Below are positions 7,613 to 13,855 of a stretch of 22,303 nucleotides of DNA, in pieces. The position numbers and the translations under genes were made by a program. A model generated the notes under the pieces. It searched no databases. It worked only from the letters and a program-made list of their open reading frames with translations, and was not told the origin of the DNA. Numbering within the stretch: position 1 is the first letter of the stretch; every line of letters begins with the position of its first letter. The DNA comes from CAYNNP01 sp964398215 (GTDB lineage Bacteria > Planctomycetota > Planctomycetia > Pirellulales > Pirellulaceae). The stretch lies in contig CAYNNP010000097.1 in assembly GCA_964398215.1 (NCBI GenBank), positions 1 to 22,303 of the forward strand, read 5' to 3'.

Positions 7613-7630
7613 GCTTCGGGTTACCAAAAA

Positions 7631-7826
7631 AAGGTAGAATACTACTGGTCGAAGGATTGAGCTGCGTTGGCACCCCAGCTAGCGGATGAATCGATATTGA
7701 CCATTGTTTCGCTTGATTCGAGTCTGAAAGTCACAACGGCCAATCAACCTACTTGTGCTGCCGTGCCCTATTTCGCCGAACTATCATAAGTAGGCTGGAT
7801 CCTTCTCTCTGAAAACTGCAAAAACG
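7631..7826 (+). other. Leader region of the helical-repeat gene
   Basis: About 196 bp of non-repeat DNA between composite repeat A and the next gene. It should contain that gene's promoter, but the TTGACC at 7697-7702 has no matching -10 box at 17 bp. I found no RBS, strong hairpin or conserved motif. Confidence 0.4.
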
Positions 7827-9656
7827 ATGCCCAATTTAGCTCGATCCCTGGCTGTAAGTCTTGCGATAGTTTCCTTCGGTTGTGCTGGGTATGCGCAAGA
7901 CCCCGAACCACAGGCGAATCCGAATCCGAAGTCGTTGGTGCAACAATTGAATGCTCGGGCAGCAGAGGGTGGGATCGTCGTTGGTGAATCGATCAACGGT
8001 CTAGCAAGAATTGGTGAATGGAAGTACGTCGAGTATTGGTTGGCAAACGGTGTGTCACCCATCAATGATCAACAGAAATTGGCTCAAATCGCTTCCGAGA
8101 TAACGGCACCAGTCATGCTGAAGATCCGAACCTATCCGGAGCTAACGCCGCAGTCGTTAGCGGTCCTGAACAAACTTGCAGCTGCACAGAAAGCCGCTCT
8201 GGAATCTCCAGCATTTCTTAAGCAAGCAGTTCAGGACTTGAACGGTTCGACAGATTCGCGTTTGTCAGCCAGCCGAACCATTCTTCATGGTGGGAACCCA
8301 GCGATCAAAATCTTGGTTGAATCGGCAATCCAAGATCCTCCACCTGCCAGAATTAATGATCTGATTTCGCTCGGAACCGCTTTGGGACCAGGGGCCGCAA
8401 ATGCTCTCACGCAGCTAACGATCTATGGAGTTGGCGACGCTCGTAAAAACGCTCTAGCGGCATTGGCGAAAGCAAACCCACCGGATGTGATTCTGGATTT
8501 GGTCATGGCACTGCACGCGAGCGACGCAACCGAGGCGGAGCGTTCTATCGCTGCTGCGGCCATCCAGCGGATCAATGGCAGTCTTCCGACGCGGGAAGAA
8601 TCTCTGGCGCTACTGCAAAAAAATCTAACAAACAAAAGGATCAAGGCAGCGAGATTCAAGAACACGAACCAACGGGAAACTTTGTGGAGCGTCAACGACA
8701 AACGTGATGGCGTTGTGTTCCAACTCGCACGCTCTTTGCAAGTTGCGTATCGCGATGTGGCTGACGCTGCGGCCCGGATGCGGCGTTTTGGCGACTTGCC
8801 AGATCATTGGGTCGGAGTCGCTTTGTCAGCTGATGTTGGATACCGAATCATGATCGATCCGGACTGGGGAGATCCAGCACAAGTGGATGCTGTGCGCAAC
8901 CAATACGGTCAGTATGCCACTGGCCCGGCACTGTCTGCGTCCTTGAAAACGGCTTTAGAAAATAGAGACATGCCTGGCATCGTCGGCTTGGCTCGATTGA
9001 TTGACGGGCGTCTGGTTCCAGGTGCGAACGCAGCGTTGGTAACCGAAAATTCGCCAAAACTTTCGCCGCTGGTACAAGCAACGTTGCACGACGATGTGCG
9101 TGTACGCTACGAAGCCGCGACCGCAATTGCCCGACAGCGGCAGTCGCGACCGTATCCCGGAAAAAGTTACGTGGATCGATGTCTTCGCGAAATGTCAAAG
9201 CTGGAGTCGCGTCCTGTCGCAATTTTGGTTGAAACACGCGGCGAAGTGATTTTGGAACAAGAGAAGATTTTGAAAGCACTGGGTTACGATGTCAAAGTCG
9301 TGCAAACGGTCGCGGCCCTGGAGCGAGAAGTCGCGCGTGGACATGAACTTGAATTGATCCTTTCCAAGACAGAGTTGTACGATCATCCGGCTGTTGAATT
9401 GATCGATCGAGTTCGCCGCACGAAGCTTGGTGCAACCGTACCGATACTGTTTTATGGGCCAGCTGTGAGCGGAATTCACACATTGCGGTGGCAGGGTGTT
9501 TCCAAATTGATCGATCGCCCGAAAACTGCCTACGCCTATACGGAGTTACTGCTAAACATTCAAAACGCTCGCCGACTTCCGGAACTAACATCGCTCGATC
9601 GACAACTTTATCGGGAAACGGCGGTTGAATTCCTTGCACTAGACGGCACAAAATAG
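7827..9656 (+). CDS. Exported helical-repeat protein with degenerate receiver-like C-terminal domain
   Basis: A 609-residue protein with an N-terminal signal sequence (hydrophobic 6-19, likely cleavage after GYA near residue 23; a lipobox reading around C19 is weak). Residues 35-460 are Ala/Leu-rich and helical, with HEAT/ARM-like stretches such as NALAALAKANPPDVILDLVM (208-227) and VRYEAATAIARQR (426-438). Residues 463-580 resemble a CheY-type receiver: RPVAILVET at beta1, ILKALGYDVKVVQTV, LELILSKTEL at beta3, VPILFYGP at beta4 and KLIDRPK at beta5. The phospho-acceptor Asp is replaced (SKT at 513-515), the acidic pair after beta1 is absent, and the beta5 Lys is Arg or shifted, so it should not be phosphorylated. 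Start at ATG 7827, no clear RBS. The sigma-54 activator follows 105 bp downstream. Family and role are not known to me. Confidence 0.75.
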   Translation: MPNLARSLAVSLAIVSFGCAGYAQDPEPQANPNPKSLVQQLNARAAEGGIVVGESINGLARIGEWKYVEYWLANGVSPINDQQKLAQIASEITAPVMLKIRTYPELTPQSLAVLNKLAAAQKAALESPAFLKQAVQDLNGSTDSRLSASRTILHGGNPAIKILVESAIQDPPPARINDLISLGTALGPGAANALTQLTIYGVGDARKNALAALAKANPPDVILDLVMALHASDATEAERSIAAAAIQRINGSLPTREESLALLQKNLTNKRIKAARFKNTNQRETLWSVNDKRDGVVFQLARSLQVAYRDVADAAARMRRFGDLPDHWVGVALSADVGYRIMIDPDWGDPAQVDAVRNQYGQYATGPALSASLKTALENRDMPGIVGLARLIDGRLVPGANAALVTENSPKLSPLVQATLHDDVRVRYEAATAIARQRQSRPYPGKSYVDRCLREMSKLESRPVAILVETRGEVILEQEKILKALGYDVKVVQTVAALEREVARGHELELILSKTELYDHPAVELIDRVRRTKLGATVPILFYGPAVSGIHTLRWQGVSKLIDRPKTAYAYTELLLNIQNARRLPELTSLDRQLYRETAVEFLALDGTK

Positions 9657-9761
9657 CCATTCGCGGACAAGGTATCGCCATTTTTGGCTCTGGTGGTTAT
9701 CGTAAAAACCAATCCAGCTGGTGTTCACTCCAGTGTTACCTCCGCAATCAGCTAGAGCCTG

Positions 9762-10820
9762 ATGGCTATCCTTGGCAAACCGCATTACGGGTCTGACGGC
9801 CCTCCAATTCCTGGCATCATTGGAAGTTCGCCAGCGATGCAGGAGGTGTACCGAATCACGCGTCGCGTCGCTGGTAGTAATGCGTCGGTCCTGATCTTGG
9901 GCGAGACTGGTGTTGGTAAAGAACTGGTTGCCAATGCGGTACACAAGTTAAGCCATCGCAGCGGAGGTCCGTTTGTCCGCGTGAATTGTGGAGCGCTGAG
10001 CGAGAACCTTTTGGAGAGCGAATTGTTCGGCCACGTTCGTGGTGCTTACACAGGTGCCGTCGCCAACCGAGCGGGACGTTTCGAAGCGGCCCACAAAGGC
10101 ACGATCTTTTTGGACGAAATCAATAGCACATCACTGACCTTGCAAGTCAAGATGCTTCGTGTGCTGCAGGAGAAAGAGTTTGAGCGGGTCGGAGACACAA
10201 CCACCATCAGCACCGATGTCCGGGTCATCGCAGCCAGCAATTGCGATCTAATGCAGTCGGTGCATGACGGAGATTTTCGCGAGGATCTCTATTGGCGATT
10301 GAATGTGGTCCCAATCGAGATTCCGCCGCTTCGTCGTCGTCGGGAAGACATCTCGGCGCTGGTCAAATTCTTTTTGGATCACTACAACGAAGTCAACGAT
10401 CGCTATGTAGTCCACATCGGCAAGGGCACGTTGGAGGCTTTGCAGGATTACCATTGGCCAGGCAACGTTCGAGAACTGCAGAACTATATCGAACGCGCCG
10501 TTGTGATGTCGGAAACCGATGAACTGAATGTTGACATATTGCCACCCTGTGTCACTAGTGGCGCGGTCCCGATTGGCAAACACGTTCAAACAGCGGACTC
10601 AGAATCGCTGGCACAAGATCTGGTCATGCACGGTTTGGCGGAAGCGAAAAAGGATGCAGGTGATTTGCACGAAATCGTTGTCAATCGTGTTGAGCGACAA
10701 TTGATCATGCAGGTCTTGGAGTCTTGCGGCGGGGTCCAAACGAAGGCAGCGGCGCGATTGGGGATCAATCGGAATACGCTTCATAAAAAAATGAAGGAAT
10801 ACGGATTGTCGGATGATTGA
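9762..10820 (+). CDS. Sigma-54-dependent transcriptional activator without sensory domain (NtrC family)
   Basis: A 352-residue AAA+ bacterial enhancer-binding protein. It hydrolyses ATP to remodel the RNA polymerase-sigma-54 closed complex. Walker A is GETGVGKE (47-54). The sigma-54 contact loop is GAYTGA (94-99), a Phe-to-Tyr variant of GAFTGA. Walker B is GTIFLDEI (113-120), arginine-finger region FREDLYWRLNV (172-182) and sensor II GNVRELQN (234-241). The C-terminal Fis-type helix-turn-helix is about 322-346 (GGVQTKAAARLGINRNTLHK). Only ~18 residues precede the AAA+ domain, so the receiver, GAF or PAS domain usual for the family is missing; PspF-type activators share this build and are controlled by a separate partner protein. 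Its neighbour encodes a degenerate receiver-like protein, but a link is speculative. Target promoters are not visible here. Confidence 0.92.
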   Translation: MAILGKPHYGSDGPPIPGIIGSSPAMQEVYRITRRVAGSNASVLILGETGVGKELVANAVHKLSHRSGGPFVRVNCGALSENLLESELFGHVRGAYTGAVANRAGRFEAAHKGTIFLDEINSTSLTLQVKMLRVLQEKEFERVGDTTTISTDVRVIAASNCDLMQSVHDGDFREDLYWRLNVVPIEIPPLRRRREDISALVKFFLDHYNEVNDRYVVHIGKGTLEALQDYHWPGNVRELQNYIERAVVMSETDELNVDILPPCVTSGAVPIGKHVQTADSESLAQDLVMHGLAEAKKDAGDLHEIVVNRVERQLIMQVLESCGGVQTKAAARLGINRNTLHKKMKEYGLSDD

Positions 10821-11015
10821 TCGACCTGGGATTCGTGTATGCCAGCCCGATCATTACCGGTTCTTTGTTTAAAATGCACGCGTTTCCGCCTGGCTGTGGT
10901 TTGGAAACACAATCGTCTTCAATCCCGCCCGCAAACCTGTCATATTAGGGGAGTCTAGATATGCAGGGTGCGGCGGTCAGAGTCCGGCGCCCCTATCCCC
11001 CTCAACAATGGATCC
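10821..11015 (+). other. Intergenic region upstream of cyclophilin
   Basis: It contains a short inverted repeat GTTTCC (10882-10887) / GGAAAC (10903-10908) that could help end the sigma-54 activator transcript but has no T-run. A strong Shine-Dalgarno, AGGGGAG (10947-10953), lies 7 nt before an ATG at 10961 that is out of frame with the cyclophilin gene. Confidence 0.4.
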
Positions 11016-11080
11016 ATGATGCTACGATACTTCACTTCAATGGTTGCAATTGCTGTTTGCCTGATGGTGGTTTCACCTAA
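10961..11080 (+). other. Possible 39-codon upstream ORF overlapping the cyclophilin start
   Basis: The ATG at 10961 has the best RBS in this stretch (AGGGGAG, 7-nt spacing) and opens a frame that closes at TAA 11078-11080, inside the cyclophilin signal-peptide region. It is in a different frame from the cyclophilin ATG at 11016. It could be a translated leader that couples or limits cyclophilin synthesis, or chance. The peptide resembles nothing I know. Confidence 0.25.
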
Positions 11081-11666
11081 TGCGAACGCACAGAAATCAG
11101 CCGAGGCTAAAGTAACCCACAAAGTATTTTTCGAGATTGATATCAACGGCCGTGATGCCGGCAAGATCGTGATTGGCCTTTTCGGCGACGATGTCCCTAA
11201 GACTGCCGAGAACTTTCGTGCATTGTGCACCGGCGAGAAAGGCAAGACGCCCTCAGGCATTCCGCTTTCTTATGAAGATTGTGTCTTTCACCGTGTGATA
11301 CCAAAGTTCATGTTGCAAGGTGGTGATTTTACAAACGGAAACGGTACCGGCGGCGTCAGCATCTACGGCGAGAAATTCAAGGACGAGAACTTCAAGCTTA
11401 AACACGACGTCGAGGGACTCATGAGCATGGCGAATGCTGGTCCCAACACGAACGGTTCACAGTTCTTTATCACAACCGTAAAGACGCCTTGGCTGGACGG
11501 CAAACACGTTGTCTTTGGTCGCGTCATCGAAGGCATGGAAGTGGTCAAACGAATCGAAGCCTTGGGATCGCAAAACGGTCAAACAAGACTGCCCATCAAA
11601 ATTGCGAAGTGCGGTGAGATTAAGGCAGAAATGAAAAAAGAAATGAAAGAAACTCCTCCTGAGTAA
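11016..11666 (+). CDS. Exported cyclophilin-type peptidyl-prolyl cis-trans isomerase, eukaryotic-like
   Basis: Counted from ATG 11016 the protein has 216 residues. It starts with a typical signal peptide (MMLRYFTSMVAIAVCLMVVS, cleavage after NANA), which is why I prefer it to the GTG at 10968. The mature part is a full single-domain cyclophilin, expected to isomerise Xaa-Pro bonds during folding in the periplasm or outside. It follows human cyclophilin A closely: PKTAENFRALCTGEKG, FHRVIPKFMLQGGDF (catalytic Arg, Phe and Gln), NGTGGVSIYGEKFKDENF, MANAGPNTNGSQFFIT and TPWLDGKHVVFG. The Trp in the last block is typical of eukaryotic, cyclosporin-binding cyclophilins and is usually absent from E. 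coli PpiA/PpiB types. The C-terminus is a short Lys/Glu tail. The gene is followed by an intrinsic terminator at 11698-11731. Function is confident; the origin is an inference. Confidence 0.95.
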   Translation: MMLRYFTSMVAIAVCLMVVSPNANAQKSAEAKVTHKVFFEIDINGRDAGKIVIGLFGDDVPKTAENFRALCTGEKGKTPSGIPLSYEDCVFHRVIPKFMLQGGDFTNGNGTGGVSIYGEKFKDENFKLKHDVEGLMSMANAGPNTNGSQFFITTVKTPWLDGKHVVFGRVIEGMEVVKRIEALGSQNGQTRLPIKIAKCGEIKAEMKKEMKETPPE

Positions 11667-11697
11667 GAACCAATTCTCAGGTCACAGTTCTAACGCT

Positions 11698-11731
11698 ACT
11701 CGAATCGTTCACACGGTTCGAGTTTTTTTTT
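11698..11731 (+). terminator. Rho-independent terminator of the cyclophilin gene
   Basis: ACTCGAATCG (11698-11707) pairs with CGGTTCGAGT (11714-11723), a 10-bp stem with one G-T pair and a 6-nt loop, followed at once by nine T residues. It lies 32 bp after the cyclophilin stop and just before the convergent kinase gene. Confidence 0.92.
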
Positions 11732-11762
11732 CGCGCCCGGCTTGATGGGAATGAAAGCGTTC

Positions 11763-12839
11763 TTAACGCTTTACACGAGCATTTCCTTCCCAGATGCTCC
11801 ACACTTGGCCTTCGTCAGCTGGTTGGCCATAGTCGGTGTACATGGTGGCGGCCAATGCGCCAGTCGCCCAACCGAAATGAGTACATTTGTCGCCGTCCCA
11901 TCCTTGTAGGACACCGTACAACAATCCGCCAACGAATCCATCACCACCACCGATGCGATCCAGAACACCAATCTCACGCGGCTCGACCACACAGTAATCA
12001 TCACCATGTGAAACGATCGCTCCCCAGTGATGAGTATTTGCACTTTCGACTTCACGTAGCGTGGTAGCGAACAGTGACGCACCGGAGTACTGAGCTTTGA
12101 CTCGCTTGATCATTTCCTTGAAGCCATCGATCTTTGCCCCGATATCTTTGCCGCCAGCCTCGGGGCCTTCGATATCCAGACACAATTGAAAGTCTTCTTC
12201 GTTGCCGATCAAAATATCTGACAAGCTCGCAATTTCTTTGAACGCCGCTGACAACTCTGCTTCGCGTCCACGCCAAAACGAAGCACGATGATTCAGGTCA
12301 AACGAAATCCTAGCTCCGTGCTTTTTGGCACTGCGGGCGATCTCGACACAAAACTGACTGGTTTCTTCCGAGAGAGCCGCGATCAGGCCCGACATGTGAA
12401 CGATCTTGGCACCTTCGTCGCCAAAGATTCGGTCCATGTCAAAATCTTTCACGTTCAGTTTGCGGCCGACTTCGCCTGCACGGTCGTTCTGCACGCGAGG
12501 TCCACGAGTTCCCCAGCCACTATCCGCCATATTGATTTGGTGACGAACGCCCCAAGGATTCTCTTGCTCGAATTCAGGTCCTTCGAAATCCATGTGGCGA
12601 CGTGCAAGGTCGTCTTTGATGAATCGTGCGACCGGGCTGTCTTTGACGAACGATGTCAAAATCTTGACCGGCAATCCCAAGAACGACGAAACACTGCCGA
12701 CATTCGATTCCGCACTCGTCGCCTGCATTTTAAAGGTATCGCTGCAGTGGAACGGCTGATGATTGACCGGAGTCAATCGTGTTCCCATGCTGGTCGGGAT
12801 GATCAGAGCGTATTTAGCATCGCTGCGCAAGTTAATCAT
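11763..12839 (-). CDS. kdgK: PfkB-family sugar kinase, probable 2-dehydro-3-deoxygluconokinase
   Basis: A 358-residue ribokinase/PfkB-fold kinase expected to phosphorylate a sugar acid with ATP. Landmarks are SFDLNHRASFW (179-189, matching the 'D-x-N-x-R' element of KDG kinases), IGNEEDF (211-217) and the anion-hole/catalytic motif DRIGGGDGFVGG (294-305, general base near D300; the usual GAGD reads GGGD). Length is typical (~310-360). KDG kinase forms 2-keto-3-deoxy-6-phosphogluconate in the shared lower part of hexuronate catabolism. The gene lies 46 bp downstream of the SDR gene, whose closest known type is D-mannonate oxidoreductase, supporting the uronate assignment. A weak purine-rich stretch precedes the ATG. 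Fructokinase or another sugar specificity remains possible. Confidence 0.8.
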   Translation of the reverse strand: MINLRSDAKYALIIPTSMGTRLTPVNHQPFHCSDTFKMQATSAESNVGSVSSFLGLPVKILTSFVKDSPVARFIKDDLARRHMDFEGPEFEQENPWGVRHQINMADSGWGTRGPRVQNDRAGEVGRKLNVKDFDMDRIFGDEGAKIVHMSGLIAALSEETSQFCVEIARSAKKHGARISFDLNHRASFWRGREAELSAAFKEIASLSDILIGNEEDFQLCLDIEGPEAGGKDIGAKIDGFKEMIKRVKAQYSGASLFATTLREVESANTHHWGAIVSHGDDYCVVEPREIGVLDRIGGGDGFVGGLLYGVLQGWDGDKCTHFGWATGALAATMYTDYGQPADEGQVWSIWEGNARVKR

Positions 12840-12885
12840 GTTTGTCTCTTTGTCTGGTTGAATTGGGCGCGGGGTTTGCGAATCG

Positions 12886-13698
12886 CTAGATCGTCACGGA
12901 TGCAAAGCCACCGTCAACGCAAATGTTTTGTCCCGTTACGAACGAAGATGCTTGTTTGCTTGCCAGCCACACGACCGCACCAGCGAGCTCTTCAGGTTTT
13001 CCAAAACGCGACATCGGCGTGTGGCCAATGATTTGGCCGCCGCGATCGGTATAGCTGCCGTCGTCATTGAACAAGAGTTTACGATTCTGTTCCGCAGGAA
13101 AGAAACCGGGGCTAATCGCATTGACACGAACTCCCGTTGTCGCCCACTCACGCGAAAGCCACATCGTAAAGTTAATCACAGCCGATTTGGCCGCTGAGTA
13201 TGCGACGACCCGTGACAAAGGAATCATGCCTGACATCGATGCGATATTGATCACGCTACCAACGCCGGCTTCCAACATGTCTGGTCCGAAGACTTGGCTG
13301 GGCAATAAGGCACCGCCGACCAGATTCAAATCGAAAACATCTCGCCAAGCGTCCAGTGGCAACTTGCAAATATCACCGCCCGGTGCAATGGTTGCTTCTG
13401 GGCGGTTACCACCTGCAGCATTGACCAAGACACTCGCTGGCGAACCAGCCCAGGACTTGATCGATTCACGCGCGGCATTCAATGAGTCTGCATTGAGTCC
13501 GTCAGCGGCAAAGAACTTTGCAGTCCCGCCGGCGTCTTCGATTTTCTTGGCACGCGCGTTTCCGCGTTCTTCGTTTCGTCCCACGACTGCAATTTTTGCA
13601 CCAAAGCCTCCTAAGGCCTCGGCCATCATGCCGCCAAGTTCACCCGTGCCGCCGATGACGACTGCAACGTCGTCGCTAAGTTTAAATATGTCATTCAT
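12886..13698 (-). CDS. SDR-family oxidoreductase, probable D-mannonate (fructuronate) oxidoreductase
   Basis: Counted from ATG 13698 the enzyme has 270 residues; an in-frame ATG at 13764 would add 22 residues before a typical SDR opening, so I prefer the shorter form. It has a classical Rossmann fold: GGTGELGG (16-23) for NAD(P) binding, NAAG (93-96), and the catalytic Ser154 (NIASMSG), Tyr167 and Lys171 (YSAAK). The C-terminal GQNICVDGGF is the usual SDR ending. The region NAAGGNRPEATI and the overall pattern resemble the SDR-type mannonate oxidoreductases (Bacillus YjmF/UxuB-like) rather than fatty-acid FabG. Together with the adjacent KDG kinase it would convert fructuronate to mannonate on the way to KDG; a dehydratase is not in this window. 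The substrate is inferred from context. Confidence 0.8.
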   Translation of the reverse strand: MNDIFKLSDDVAVVIGGTGELGGMMAEALGGFGAKIAVVGRNEERGNARAKKIEDAGGTAKFFAADGLNADSLNAARESIKSWAGSPASVLVNAAGGNRPEATIAPGGDICKLPLDAWRDVFDLNLVGGALLPSQVFGPDMLEAGVGSVINIASMSGMIPLSRVVAYSAAKSAVINFTMWLSREWATTGVRVNAISPGFFPAEQNRKLLFNDDGSYTDRGGQIIGHTPMSRFGKPEELAGAVVWLASKQASSFVTGQNICVDGGFASVTI

Positions 13699-13855
13699 GC
13701 CCAATAATTTAGCCGGAAACGGGCCAACCGCCCAGGGGCACAGACCGTCGCAAACAAGGTCCAAACGCTTTACTTTGCATTACGTCAAAGGAGCCATCGC
13801 CACCGCAGCAATAGAAACGGGTGGCTAAAGCAACCAGGATTTTGCAGCTCAGTGC
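13699..13855 (-). other. Spacer between sulfatase and SDR genes
   Basis: 157 bp between two leftward genes. I see no terminator hairpin with a T-run and no strong promoter, so read-through from the sulfatase gene into the SDR-kinase pair is possible but unproven. Confidence 0.35.

Larger units (their letters stand above)
7313..7630 (+). repeat. Composite palindromic repeat, copy A (MITE-like)
   Basis: Order: tail TTTTGGTAACCCGAC, palindrome (7328-7373), AGCTGCGC linker, 137-bp core (7410-7546), linker, second palindrome (7571-7612), tail TTCGGGTTACC plus A-run. The reverse complement of 21731-22037 repeats the same arrangement. The core is almost identical to the reversed core of copy B (7 mismatches in 137 by eye). 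There is no transposase inside. Several short open frames run through it, but changes between copies argue they are not genes. It looks like a non-autonomous mobile element or a REP-doublet composite. Confidence 0.85.

Noticed and set aside
7313..7630. CRISPR-like array formed by repeated palindromes
   Set aside because: Only two units occur, they are separated by a conserved core rather than unique spacers, and no cas gene is present.
7231..7660. Several overlapping open frames of 60-100 codons inside and around composite repeat A, and equivalents in copy B
   Set aside because: They run through palindromes and core, lack RBSs, and substitutions between copies are nearly all amino-acid-changing. 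They are repeat-derived, not genes.
12288..13031. A 247-codon + strand open frame antisense to the kinase and SDR genes
   Set aside because: It spans two well-supported genes and the spacer between them, and its translation shows no recognisable fold; it is a shadow frame.
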